This document shows positions 44,978 through 57,240 of a stretch of 64,000 bases of DNA, piece after piece. The notes beneath the pieces were generated by a model that saw only the letters and a program-made list of their open reading frames with translations, did not search any database and was not told the origin of the DNA. Origin of the DNA: Isoetes taiwanensis (taxonomy: Eukaryota; Streptophyta; Lycopodiopsida; Isoetales; Isoetaceae); contig JAJEKV010000134.1 in NCBI GenBank assembly GCA_021234155.1, forward strand, positions 1,299,328 to 1,363,327, given 5' to 3'. Positions within the stretch are counted from its first letter, which is position 1. Every line of letters begins with the position of its first letter. A program made the position numbers and the translations under genes.

Positions 44978-46556
44978 TGGGCGGCACAGGGAAACCAAAG
45001 GCGAAGGGCCGCCATAAACGGTCCCGATCGGCCATCATGGACGGGGAGAGTCATCCTCCATGAAGAAGGAGGCTCGGGCTAAGGCTAAGGCCCCTCGGCA
45101 AGGCCAGGCCCGGCCGGAAGGGATTGATTGCTCGAGACCACCACGGGAACTCACGCCTCGGCCCGAAATTGGAGCCACGCCAAAGCGAGTGGAGGCTAAC
45201 AAAGGTGCTCGTGTTGAGGCTAACGATTGCCGCTGGGCGGCATGGCGGTGGAGATGGAGTCCTCGGCACCCCATGTGCTCAAAAGGCAACCGGTGGTCGA
45301 AGAACCGCATCCGCAGTGCGGAGACCCGCCGACTGCCGTGGGAAGATGGCCTTGGCACGGCACACCGAAATGACAACAAAGCCGGGCAGAGGTCGTGGTT
45401 ACATGCGGGCCCGCCTGGACTGTGTTCATCACTCGGACACCATGACACGGAGAGGGAGCGCGCAATGCGGGGAGACGATGGTCACGGTGTCTCGCCTTCC
45501 CCGGTAAGAAGGTAGAGGCGGCCACCACCATGGCACGGGGCCGCCAGGCTGCTCTTGCGACAGTCGGATTACCACTTCTTCGGGATCTTCAGAGTAAGAT
45601 CGGAGCGAAGCCCGGCCCTCGGCGCCCGTGTCTGTTTGGGGCTCGAGCACGCCTCGATACTCGTGTGCGGAGCTCCGGGGGTTGCGGGCAACCATCCATA
45701 GATGAGCCGGTCTCCCTACCGGGTTCATAGTCACCGCAGCCGGTGCGAGGCGGGGAGATGGCCAAGCGGCGAGGCCACGCGAAGAGCGTGCTCCCGGGCT
45801 TCCCTGGGGGCGAACGCGGCTCCCGGGGCCGCTACCCGCCCCCACGGCCTCCACGCCGCCGGCGGCCCCGCCCCGCTTTGCCCCCACTCAAGCCAACCCA
45901 CGCCATCCCGGCCACCACCACCACCCCCCGTAGACGGGACCCGCCCTCGCCCACCTTTGACCCGCAGTCGCTAGAAATCCAAGAGCGCGAGAGGCCACAA
46001 TCGGTAGTTCGAGGGCATGCGAGCGGCGGGGGAGTCGCCCACAACATCCAACACACATTCTCGTCCGGATGACATTCCGAGGCAGTTCACATTTCTCGAG
46101 CAGCCCGTCCATGGGGCTCCGGCTGGCTGGTCGTGGACCGCATTGTCATATTCACGGTTGCGGATGCAGTGCGTGATGCCATATTGCGCCCGGGCCGATG
46201 TCGATGGGGACATCCCCGCCATGCGTGGACCGACCTCACACCCGCATAACAGAGGCACGCAGACAGAGCTTTGTCGTGGTCCGGAGGCATCAGCCACGGG
46301 AAGGGTGCCAGCAGATTGGTTCGGAGGGATGCACATTTTTCCTCGGTCAAGCACATTTTCCACCCAACTAAGCCGCGGCCGGCCCCTCGCTTCGCTTCTC
46401 CTACCACGGCCCCCCTTCTCCTGCTCCTACTTACGCTCCCTCCGACCCACGCCCTCTCGGCCACATGCTTTGCCTCCGCTCCTTCTACTTCTCACTCAGC
46501 CTCTGCTTCCCGTCCTCCCCCCGCGACTCAGGCTGCGCATACCATGGCTGCTGACA
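44978..46556 (+). pseudogene. LINE ORF1 remains (GC-rich, frameshifted)
   Basis: Begins MGGTGKPKAKGRHKRSRSAI (ATG at 44978). It changes frame to MKKEARAKAKAPRQGQ at 45060 and to Arg/Pro-rich frames at 45743-46072 and 46017-46550. All are basic and low-complexity, as expected of an RNA-binding ORF1, but no domain is readable and the frame is broken several times. Confidence 0.55.
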
Positions 46557-46682
46557 AATAGGAATTGTGCCTCCGGGTGGTCTCATGGAATTGTCGAGGC
46601 TTCCCTTGGCAGAAGGGGGACAGTCTAAACTCCGTGGCAGCCGATATGGATCTCATCTTTCTCATGGAGACATGGGAGCATC
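46557..46682 (+). pseudogene. LINE ORF2 endonuclease, part 1 (before element 2)
   Basis: ELCLRVVSWNCRGF then DMDLIFLMETWEH is the start of an apurinic endonuclease with the catalytic Glu in METWEH. It stops being LINE sequence exactly at the TIR of element 2; the frame continues after 57967. Confidence 0.85.
46679..46682. repeat. Target-site duplication CATC, left copy of element 2
   Basis: Matched by CATC at 57968-57971. With one copy retained the LINE frame is continuous across the site (GAG CAT | CCT GGG). Confidence 0.85.
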
Positions 46683-46693
46683 GGGTGGATTCA
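46683..46693 (+). repeat. Left TIR of element 2
   Basis: GGGTGGATTCA; the next bases also partly match the right end (CG against TG). Confidence 0.8.
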
Positions 46694-46989
46694 CGCTATA
46701 GTGGATCAGTTTTGGTGTCCCCCATGTCCCCCCCCAAATAGCTTAAAAGTATAGCTTGTATTTGTGGTTTAAGAAATGCATTTGTGGTTTGAGAATTTGT
46801 ATAACATTGATTACGTTGATGCCTTTTCCAGTAACCGATGAGTAATTCTAATAATAACCAACCACTTCATTAATCTTTGGAGGAATTTTTTCAAATGCTC
46901 AAGCGGTGGAAACGTGGGGGAGTTTGTTCCTCATTCTTTTGCTCGATATTATTTTGGTAAGTCTACGATTAGTGAAGCACATTTAAAAA

Positions 46990-47523
46990 ATGGAGGAGAA
47001 AGATGTATTCTTAGATATGGCAGATGAAGAAATCCAGAACATCCAGAATGAAGATCCATTTGTTAGAGTGAGTTTGAGATCATTGTTGAAAGAAATTCAA
47101 TCTGGGGAAGTTTTAGATTGTGGTTTAGAACATGCAACTATTTCTAGTGTCAATCTTGAGAATCACGGATGATATATCAATCGGTCATGATCCTAGTATT
47201 GTGGACAATACTATAAAGAATATCAAGAAGAGAAAAAAAGAGATCTCTGAGCAAGAACGTCACGAAGAAACAAAGAGCAGAGAAAAAAGACAAAAAAAGA
47301 AGCTAATGAGGCATTGGTGAAGATTGGAGGTCAAGATGGGTTGGATAAAAGTGGTGCAACAAAAAGGAGAGTAGTGTTAAACACCGTCAATTCATTCTTG
47401 AGGCAAACAAAAACAATGAATCTCCAGATTAAACGAGAAATATTGATTGATGTACTAGAACATAAAGCTATGGAAGAGATAGTTGGGGATCTCTTGAAGA
47501 ATCTGGAAGCAAAACAACCATAA
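46990..47523 (+). pseudogene. Unidentified N-terminal frames of element 2
   Basis: Three consecutive short frames (46990-47172, 47132-47320, 47314-47523) encode acidic then highly charged coiled-coil-like sequence (KNIKKRKKEISEQERHEETK). They may be the N-terminus of the transposase or a separate gene. Frame changes show decay or unrecognised introns. Confidence 0.4.
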
Positions 47524-47559
47524 TAGATAATATCGAGATTCAATCCATATCATGAAGCA

Positions 47560-48394
47560 ATCAACTAGTCTAGATTGTATGGTCGCTAAAAAAAATCTTG
47601 TTTAGCAATGGCAATAGGCAATGAACAGAAAAGCAGCTCTGAGAAAAATGGGAAAAGTTCTTGATGTTCATCCAAGAAATTTGATTTCTTGCAAAAAAGA
47701 GAGACAAATTTGAGATAAATTGCAATTCAGGAAAATGGGTGTACTATAGAAGGGGAAGAAGATGTGATTCCATTTCGATTACTGTCATTGCTCTTGTCAC
47801 GGGATTTTTGGATTTCTAATACTAGGGTCTCTCCAAACACAAAGGATGTGAAATCTAGGAGACTTGAAAGAAATATCGAGAGAAGAGCATGCTACACATT
47901 ACTTAGAGCAAAGCCAAGTTAGTTACTACTCTATTATCTATCTACTCTTTCAAGCTTGATTTGATCCGCAGTTTTCTCGGATCCTCTATAAAAGTTATAG
48001 ATTGTGTATTGTAGATAGTATATTATAGTTTTAGATCCAAGATAGATTGTTGGAATAGATTGTGGTTTTGGATTACATTGTGGTTAGATTAAACTGTGGT
48101 TCAAGTCATATTGTGATTCGTTGCATTGTGGTTTAAACTTGGTTGTGGTTGTAGATTACATTGTGGTTCTAGATTATGGTTTTGATTAGATTGTGGTTTT
48201 GGATTGGAATGTGGTTTTGGTTTCAATTTTCTTGTGATTGTGGTTGTGGATTATATTGTGGGTCTAGATTATGGTTTGATGGATTGTGGTTTTAGGTTAG
48301 ATTGTGATTTTAAGGTTTCTAATGGATATTGTTTTATTTTGTGGTTTGGAATTTCATTATTATAGTTTGAGGTTCATGTTTTGCGGTTTGGGGT
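47560..48394 (+). repeat. Region of TTGTGGTTT repeats in element 2
   Basis: From about 48050 to 48400 the motif TTGTGGTT(T/A)(T/G)G recurs roughly every 15-30 bp; the first part is plain noncoding DNA. Confidence 0.7.
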
Positions 48395-50150
48395 TTGAGA
48401 TTGATAATCAACTATTGTTTTGTTCTTAGATGCAACTCTATAAAAGCTTTCAAAGCAAAACATCCAAATGTCAAAGTTGGACTTCACTTTTCAAAATTTG
48501 AAGCCGGGGTTTGTAGTGAAGCTAGCGAGTATAACACTTGTTGTTGCATACATCATGTCAGGTTACAAATGCTGCTGGATGGTTTAACTAAATTCAGGAA
48601 GAAGCACTCAAAGTCATGTACTTGTGAGTGCAAGATTTTCTGAACATCGATGATCTTTGGAAATGTATTGTTTGCGGAAGGGTGAGATTGATGAATTCTA
48701 TAGTAAGGATTGTCTTGGCCGGTACTTGTAGTGAGTGTGGGATAAAGAAGTTTGAAATCTGCCCCAAGGAATTAGAGAGTGAGGAGGTTGTGAAATGGGA
48801 GTACATCGACTATGAACATGGAGGTGTGGATAAACGTGGAGAGCCTAAGAAAGTTTTGAAACACCAATACAAAGAGACCACACCAGCAGGTGCTAATAAG
48901 CAAACTCAAAGACAGGGTTGGAAAAATTTCCCTCCACAATTTCAAATACAAATGGCAAGATAAACAGTTTCGTGAAATGCTCGATAATCTCCCTTCAGAT
49001 GTCATAGTGTCAGTGGTAGATTTTGCGGAAAATTACACATTGAAAGAGAGAACACAGGTGCAATCTCAATCTTTGGACAAGCGTCAGGTGACCATTCTTG
49101 TCCACATTACTTATCATGTGGCTAAGAATGGTGAAGTAGTAAAAAAACACATTATTATATATCGATGACCGCAAACATGATACCTTATTAGATGCGGCAT
49201 TGCTTTAATATGCACTTCAATTATATGGAAGAGCAAGGACTTGAAACCACGTAGGCCTTTGGGTTTTTCTCGATGGTGCTTGCATCACAATTCAAAGTTT
49301 GCAAGGCCATTTTATTTTATTGCTAGATACTCTTATCGGACTCTAATTCATATGATGTGGAATTACTTTGGTTCAAACCACGGAAAGGGAGAACATGATG
49401 GCAAGGCTGCTGAATTAAAGAGATGGATCAGAATGGTCCAACTCCTATATCCCCGATACTAAGATAGAGAATGCACATGATATTGTGGAGGCTGCCAAGG
49501 AGTTATTTTTAAAGTACAGTTTCTTCTAAAGAGGAACCAAAAACAAAAAAAAAGATATTAAAAGATTTTTTTTTTTTTTGGAAGTTAAAGCGGGGAGAAG
49601 TCGATAGGCGTAAGGAATGGGGAGCACATACGGTGAAGGATACTCAAAAATTCATAGTGTACGCGCATTCACTTGGGATCAACAACTCAATTCTGAGGTT
49701 CAAGATTCTCATGCTTTTGTAGTTTTTGTTTAGATGAACATTGGGATAGATCTTGAGAATACCATATGTGAATAAGTGGGAACTGGTGGAAATTGAACAC
49801 CTTCTTCATCTACTTGTGATGCAATTGAGGTTAGAAAGTCACAAAGGCCCTTATATTCGGTGTTAATATTCTTTGGCCGGGTCGATGTGGAGATTACTTT
49901 GCGTTAATGGCGACACCAAAAAACAACCACGAAGGGGATGACTTTTGGTTGCTTGCATGTACAAAGGGAGAAGTATGTAGTGGAAAAAGACTTCAAAGAT
50001 AATGGAACGTGGTTCTTAAAAGGTGAAAGTATATTAGAAGGAACTTACTTCAAAAAATTCCAAGTTCAAAGAGAGGTTATGAATTATGTTCTCAAGAAGG
50101 AGCTGCAAAGGTTTACTCTACACAAGTATGTGGTGTTAGAATTCCACTAA
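48395..50150 (+). pseudogene. Decayed DDE-type transposase of element 2 (HGKG-DG type)
   Basis: Consecutive plus-strand frames give: VGLHFSKFEAGVCSEASEYN, a Cys/His-rich stretch (CCCIHHVRLQMLL, SCTCECK, LWKCIVCGR), VVDFAENYTLKER (about 49010-49050), VTILVHITYHV, and FARPFYFIARYSYRT. NHGKGEHDGKAAELKRW follows (about 49376-49420), then a C-terminal region with GDDFWLLACTK. HGKGxxDGxxxxxKR is a strong signature of a family of transposase-like proteins in animals and plants whose superfamily name I cannot fix. Candidate catalytic acids are in VVDFAE and the KHD region. Several frameshifts make this copy inactive. Confidence 0.65.
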
Positions 50151-50229
50151 TGAAAGGAAATTATGCTATCAAAGGACATCCCGTATTTCACCTTCTAGAT
50201 CCTAAGGATGAAGAAACGGTCGAGCCAAC

Positions 50230-50445
50230 TTACCACCTGTGTTGTCAGATGATGATGATGGTGATGGTGATGGTGATGGTGATGGTGATGGTGATGGTGA
50301 TGGTGATGGTGATGGTGAGTGAACACTTGTTGTTGTGAGCAGATGATGATGATGAAACGGATCAAAGCCATCCGGGTTGTCGTGATGATGATTTTTATGT
50401 ATTGATGTTTTAATAGATAATGATGATGATGATGAGTTGATATAT
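50230..50445 (+). repeat. (GATGGT)n / (GAT)n microsatellites
   Basis: About 11 units of GATGGT at 50255-50318 preceded by GATGAT, and further GATGAT runs at 50344-50440. Confidence 0.95.
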
Positions 50446-50919
50446 CTTGTATTCTTCTACTTGTGTTTTCTGTGCTTGTATGATAATGTTATTGTTTAGA
50501 CTTTATGTTATTAATGTTTCATTCATAACTAACATATGTTTAAAAGGTGTGTTGGTTTATTCATTTGATAGATATTGAATGAATAGGTGTTAGGTTCAAA
50601 TCCAAGGATGTTAAGTTTGAATTTTGATAATTTTGGATCTATGTCTTACATGGTAGAGTAGTCCAATACAAAACCCTAAACCTAATATCCCACACCAATA
50701 TCCCACATGCCAAAGAAAAAAAAGTAGCATGTGTATATAAGATGCACCTAGAAGTGATTAAGTATCATGTGATTGGGCCTTGTTGGCGAACCTTTGGAGA
50801 CATCCAAGGGGATGGACACTGTGGTGCGTGGGGATGCCCTACAATTAGTCGAGCCACATTGGTGCGAGATCTAACGACCTCGAATCGGATATAATTCGAG
50901 GGTTCTCTTTAAACGGAAA

Positions 50920-51560
50920 TTTCCGTGCGGAGATTCTGGAAGGCGAGGCGAGATAGGTCCCAATAAAAGTCGGGAGTGGATATCCCACTATGATGGCTCA
51001 CATGATCTAACCTCTAGGGTGGCCTCCTAGAGGCCGAGATAGGTCCCAATAAAAGTCGGAGTGGATATCCCACTATGATGGCTCACATGATCTAACCTCT
51101 AGGGTGGCCTCCTAGAGGGTGTAACCTCGAGGGTGTATAGTATAGTGTCTTAGAGGTCTTAGAGGGTTGTTGTGAATGATATCTTTGTTGTGAATGATAT
51201 GCTTGGGGGGTGAATGATACATGTGTTGACAATTGAATTTACAGGACAATGATGGTGAATACATCCGAATACATCCGAGACATGGAACATGGAGGCGCTT
51301 ACAGGTATGTATAATCTACATCCAAAATGGTACCATGCATAAAATCCCAAACAACAACTAAAAAGAAAAAAGAAAGTGAGTGAGTGAGGTAGTAGTGAGA
51401 TGGGGGCGCTTCCCCCTCGAGAGAGTGAGGTCGATGAGTGATGAGTGAGGTGGGGCGCTTCCCCTCGAGCAGGATGAGTGAGGTGAGGTGGGGGCGCTTC
51501 CCCTCGAACGGTGAGGATGAGTGAGGTGGGGGGCGCTTCCCCATCGCCGATTGAGGGACT
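50920..51560. repeat. Direct repeats in the element 2 interior
   Basis: An 83-bp unit (GAGATAGGTCCCAATAAAAG ... GGTGGCCTCCTAGAG) is present twice at 50950-51030 and 51035-51116. A second motif, GAGGTGGGGGCGCTTCCCCTCGA, recurs four times at 51395-51545. Confidence 0.8.
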
Positions 51561-51639
51561 TTGCAGCATTAGACTAAGTCCTTAGAGGGTCCTTAAAAAA
51601 GTGTCCTTAAGAAAATGAACTCCAGAACTCCAACTCCAA

Positions 51640-52400
51640 AAAAAAAAAAAACTCCAGACTAACTATACTATACAACTCAAAACGTCAAAAAGAAAAACAA
51701 ACAAACCACAAACTCAAAACTCCATTTCTCAAAACTCCATTTCAAAACGTCAAAAAGAAAAACAAACAAACCACAAACTCAAAACTCCATTTCTCAAAAC
51801 TCCATTTCTCTTTGTGGCTTGTTACTACATAAACTCAAACTCCACAAACTCAAACTCAAATTCTCTCTTTTTGAAAAAAACAAACAAACCACAAACTCAA
51901 AACTCCATTTCTCAAAACTCCATTTCTCTTTGTGGCTTGTTACTACATAAACTCAAACTCCACAAACTCAAACTCCACAAACTCAAACTCAAATTCTCTC
52001 TTTTGTGACTTGTTACTACACAAACACAAACTCCACAAACTAAAACTCCAATTCTCTCTTTTGTGACTTATTACTACACAAACACAAACTCCACAAACTA
52101 AAACTCCAATTCTCTCTGTGGGTTGTTACTACATAAACTCAAACTTCCAAACTCTAAACTCCACAAACTAAAACTCCAATTCTCTTTGTGGCTTGTTACT
52201 ACATAAACTCAAACTCCACAAACTCAAACTCAAATTCTCTCTTTTGTGACTTGTTACTACACAAAACACAAACTCCACAAACTAAAACTCTAATTCTCTT
52301 TGTGGCTTGTTACTACATAAACTCAAACTTCCAAACTCTAAACTCCACAAACTAAAACTCCAATTCTCTTTGTGGCTTGTTACTACATAAATTCAAACTT
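51640..52400. repeat. Satellite-like tandem array in element 2
   Basis: Units of about 60-76 bp share TTGTGGCTTGTTACTACATAA followed by ACTCAAACTCCACAAACT and CCAATTCTCT. About nine units are visible, preceded by AAAACTCCATTTCTC repeats. Confidence 0.85.
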
Positions 52401-53540
52401 ACGTGTTTACAATATATTCAAAATCTGAATAAGCAAGTCATGTCCATAATCTCTAAAAACTTGATTACATATACAAATAATCAAGTAATCCCTTATACTA
52501 GACACAACTTTGTGGTGTAAAACATCGGTTTGAATAGTGTAACCAATTACATGTATGGCACATCTTCCTCCATGATGATTTTAGCAAACATACAAATATA
52601 CAATCCACATGAATAACCATTTGATTGGAGAGGATGAGGGCTAAGATGGCACCACCGCAAAAATTCTCTTTGAATTGGGCTGCTTTCGTGGGGAAAGCTT
52701 GGCCAAAGCTTCTATTAACTTTGTTATAAGAGAGGAAAGTCAATTCCTACATAATCAAAATAAGTTTACATTTGAATTCACAAATTGACCACTTACACGC
52801 TTATAGGTGTCCAATCATACCTTTGACAACCAAGGCTATCAAAGTGCAATATAACCTGGATAAGTGTAATTGCTAGGGGCTAAAAGACCCAATATCACAG
52901 TACTGATCCAATGATTCCTATGGCACATAGGAATAATCAAACATGCACAATGGTCCATATCCAATCCCAGCAACAATTTGGATATAACAAGTTCTTTTTT
53001 CATTTTTATCTATCCATATGTTAGTGCATGACATATGTATACTTGTTTTCTTCGTTCCTCATCCAAATGTAGCCACTCATTTCTAAGCAAAATACACCAT
53101 TTCTAAGCAAAATACACCATGCTATAAAGAGGTCACAACAGAAAGTACAATCCTAGGTATACAACAATTTACCTCATGAACAGATCAATGATCGTATTAT
53201 TAAACCATCGTGTCTCATTGTCCGAATGTCTACGTCATGTGCTTTCGTTATAGTGATTGGGTTGGACTTCGGCGCAATACACCATGGGTAGAAAGTTGTC
53301 GAGCAATTCTACTAGGGATCTGCTCCTCTTCCTCAATCTGTTATTAAGGTAAATAATACAATCCAAGGAAACAAATGCATTTTAACACATTTAGATTTCA
53401 AAGTAGATTTCAGATATCTTACACAATGTTTTGTAACAAATTAGATCTAAAATAGTTTATAGATTCTAGTAATAATCAGATCTTGTTCTTCTTCTTCATA
53501 GTCACAATAAATTTTTCGGAGATATCATCCAACCAATTTT
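52401..53540. other. Element 2 spacer
   Basis: No gene supported. One 19-bp tandem duplication (ATTTCTAAGCAAAATACACC) lies at 53080-53120. Confidence 0.5.
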
Positions 53541-54183
53541 CTATTGGATGATCTTGTACATATGTAGCAACACTATCGGAAGAAAAAGGCCCAACAACCA
53601 TGGCTTCAAAACTTTGGTAAAATAGTCTCGATCACCTTGCTCAGGATTGAAGGTGATAGGAGTGACTATAGTGTGTCGGGCATTTTTGTAACCTTTGTAC
53701 ATATGGTCATCAACCAAGAGTGTATTGACCACTTTATATGATCCTGCAAGAGGTTTGTGATTGTACACTTTCTCTAGAATCTTGAAGTTAATATTGATTT
53801 TATTAACTTTAGTGCATGCTCTAGTGAGTTCCTTTAGACCCCACTGGAATATTAATGCACTCCTTATATCTTCTGGAAAGAACTTTTTAGTTATCAGGTT
53901 CAAGATGGTACCATCAAAATCAGCCCATATTGCAATGTCAAACTGGTTTATACACCGACCCAAGAAACTCGAATAAATCTTTCCTGAATACCAACATCTT
54001 TGTTTTGGAAAGCAACAAAAGTTCTAGTGGTGGATCCACCCTTGTTATGACATTCCTACTAGTTTGCTCGTAGAATTTTCCAAGCACACCATTGAAATCA
54101 AAGATCAATAGTTTTTTAGACAACCTGATTCTCTTGATGGCTGGAGATGATGCACAATCACTTCCAGGTATAATAAGGTCCAT
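53541..54183 (-). pseudogene. FCP1/NLI-like HAD phosphatase, cargo of element 2
   Basis: From the ATG at 54183 (MDLIIPGSDCASSP): catalytic loop KKLLIFDFNGVLG (about 54115-54075), MLVFRKDLFEFL, then after a 1-bp frame change QFDIAIWADFDG, LIFQWGLKEL, FKILEKVYNHKPLAG, and the acidic motif VNTLLVDDHMYKGYKNARHT (about 53725-53670). These match, in order, the motifs of the phosphatase at 4182-4874 but with large sequence divergence. The loop again has Asn in place of the second Asp (D-F-N-G). The frame change lies in VYKPV/CINQF near 53950. It ends the minus-strand transcription unit that starts near the right TIR. Confidence 0.8.
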
Positions 54184-57100
54184 TTTCTTCTCTTTGAACT
54201 CTCCATCAGAATTGTCAGGTACTAGTAAAAACAACAAGATACAACGGTCAAATATTGAGGAAGAACGAGACAAAAAAGAAGCTAGGAAAAAAATGAAACC
54301 TTTTAACTCAATCAATGCAGGTATCTTACTTGGTTGTTTTGTGGATGGTGGTTGAGGTAAAATGCTATTTGACATTACATTGTCATCATCAAATTGTATT
54401 TCTTAAGCCAAGAGAATTGCTATATATTTAGAGAATTAGTACACTAATTTACTAACTGTAATGGAACAAAAGTGAAGGAAGAATACCTTTGTTTTTTCTA
54501 GTAGATATCTCTTCGACATTTTCGGTTTTGATTTCCAATTTGCTACTTGTATCTATACCTAAAGAAATTATAGCTTCAAAGATGAATAATATTAGAACTA
54601 TCAAAGGAATAATAAAATTAGTATCTTAAACCAACCAGATATGAAATCTTTGACTTCTACTACAAAAGTGGTTTTTTTAATGCAACGAACTTCTCCTCAT
54701 TGTCGAAGCTAGAAAGCGGTTTTTCAGATCTCGGTGGACTCAAAACGCTTGCTTGGTAGAGCTAGAGGGTTTATTGAGCTTATCCTCCTTGTTGAAGCTA
54801 GAAAGTGGGTTTTCGGATCGCGGTGGAAACTTCACCTTGGTAAAGCTAGAAGGGCTAGGAGGTCCAAATAGAGAAGGTTCATTGTAGCTTTTGGAGATAT
54901 CTACTTGCACTTGACGTAAATTTGGAAGCATCGGCATATCTTTGCACTTGACTCTTCATTTAGATTTGACTGCAATTTGAAGCCTCTTTGCACTTGACTC
55001 TTCATTTAGATTTGATTGCAATTTGAAGCTTTGCATGCGGGAAGATACAAGAAGAATGAAAAATAACATAAGTTATTCTAATACAAACTATTAACTTTTA
55101 CATTACCTTGTTTCTCACTTTCTCGATTGTCCAAGTGCTCTTCTTTCTCAATTTCGGGTTGTGTTGCATTCTCCACTTGGATCTTTTGCTCTTCTATCTC
55201 TGAGAATAGATATCCCTTATCTCTACTTGTGCTTGCATATGTGGGATTCATATGGACATCTAAAAGGACAACCAACAAAACCATCAACATTAAATGATGT
55301 TAAGAAGTTGATTGCTTAACCACTTATACATACCATATGAGTGTACAACTTTCTTCACGCCAAATGCAGCAATCCAAGTGGCGGCGATATGATCTGGTTA
55401 CAATCGGGCTACAACACTTATCCCTATAACTGAAAACAAGAAATTATACACATCAATTTAAAGAGCTTAATGATCAAAATATAACTATTGTTAAGATCAA
55501 AATTTACTTTTGCTCATACCTTAATAATGAGGCCAAACATTGAATATGGTAAAGATGGTTACACTCTGTAGTAACAAAGGGCAGTGGCTTCCCATCATAT
55601 TCCAAGAATCTTCTACAATAGGGACATACACGTTCAGGTGAGTCTGATAGGAAATTTGTTTCTATAGACTCGGGTAGATAAGGATCTAGTTTAATCCGTT
55701 CTCAAGGACATTGCGACCTTCAATAAGCCTTTCAAGACACCGGTTAAAGTTTTGCAATCTCATCATTGTCCCCTTGCCTCCTCTTCTCAATAGCATCAAG
55801 ATCTTCCTCTACAACAACCAATGATGCCACAACTTTAACTACCTCGGCTTCCTTCATATCTACCACATTTGCACACTGCGGTGCTGCTTCCTTTGTCATT
55901 CCTTGCATCAAGCATTTGATGTCTACAATTTCTTGCATATAATGCTCCTTCTTCTCCCTCAATGATTTGAAGGTTTTCTTCAACTCTTTCCATTTGTTAT
56001 ATGACTGTTGTAGCCTACAATCAACCTCTTTCACCTTCAATTCAATGGACTCCTTCCATTTTGTCATCACCCGTAAGGAATCTGAATGAAACAATTCAAG
56101 AAATTAGTTCTGGGGATACAAGTATATTCCACAATCTAAAGAAACTTTATTAAAGGCTCAATCCACAATCTATATTCCACTCACTATAATTCAGGTCCAA
56201 TCTATAAAATATAATCCACAAAGCACAAAGTATAAATCCTTAACCACAATTTAACCATCACAAATGCAAAACCACAAACCAGCACAAATGCAAAACCACA
56301 AACCACAAAACACAATATAAAATTTTCCCAATCCACAAACCAAAACATGCAACCACAAACCACAAACTACAGAACACAATATAAAATTCACTCAATCCAC
56401 AAACTAAGACACCCAACTCATAAACCAAATCCATTAACCCCAAACCACAAATCATAAACCACAAACAACAAATCCAAATATATAAACTACAATCTAAATT
56501 CACAAACTCTAAATCACAATTATATACTACAAATAATATAAATTCACAACTCCAATTTAAGAACTCCAAACCACAATTCTACTAAAGAACTACAATTTAA
56601 GAACTGCTGACAAAAACTATCACAAAAACTATGACCACAATAACCAGAAAGGTTAGGCTATGAACAAACCAATGATTATTAAGACTCTACAATGTTTATC
56701 AAAAAATACTTACTATCAGAATGTCCAAAGGTAAAATCTCCTTTTTGCATCTCCAACTTTGCTGAAACCACCCACATTGTGTTGCGTAAGCTCATTTGAC
56801 AAAATGCAAATTAAACAAAATAAAAACTACAACTTGTATTACCATATTTCTGTCTCTTAGACTCCACGGTTTTAGAATATGATGAAGCCAATCGTGGTTC
56901 AGTGATGCCCCGAATCTTGTATAGGTTTCAGTGCTTTTCTAGTCCCACTATCTTCTTGGATGGGTATATTATCTTCTTCTAGCATTGAAGACCTCTTTTT
57001 TGAAGCATGCTTATAAAAACTCAACCAATCTATATCCTTACCTTTAACATCATGCAAAAACCATGCTACTGACCATAACTTGACTAACCTTTGCCCATTT

Positions 57101-57240
57101 TGAACATGACTCCTTTCCTCATAGATTGCCCTATAAATGCTCGAGAAAAAAGCCTCTTTCTTTTCTTTTTTTTTTGAGCCCCTCAATCTATAGGATTGTT
57201 TATTCTCCACCTTTGGTCCCCAATACTTGCATCTCTAATG
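54184..57240 (-). pseudogene. Upstream exons of the element 2 phosphatase gene (unidentified)
   Basis: Candidate exons, in transcription order: about 57224-56899 (VENKQSYRLRGSKKKEKKEA, then DIDWLSFYKHASKKRSSM), 56094-55744 (a clear coiled coil, VKEVDCRLQQSYNKWKELKK), 55260-55108 (DVHMNPTYASTSRDKGYLFS), 54937-54740 (SLFGPPSPSSFTKVKFPPRS) and about 54375-54310 (SKIPALIELK before GT). Each ends near a plausible splice site, but the chain is not proved. No named domain is present. The layout suggests the phosphatase domain is the C-terminus of a larger protein. Confidence 0.4.
56225..56640 (-). repeat. AAACCACAA repeat block near the right end of element 2
   Basis: Dozens of (A)AACCACAAA units, the complement of the TTGTGGTTT motif near the left end. 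The open frame on - here (56258-56569) is an artefact of the repeat. Confidence 0.85.

Noticed and set aside
45051-46464. Long GC-rich frames on the minus strand at 45-46.5 kb
   Set aside because: They are antisense to the LINE ORF1 region and arise from its high GC content.
56258-56569. Tyr/Leu/Cys-rich 103-codon frame on the minus strand
   Set aside because: It is a direct translation of the AAACCACAA repeat block.
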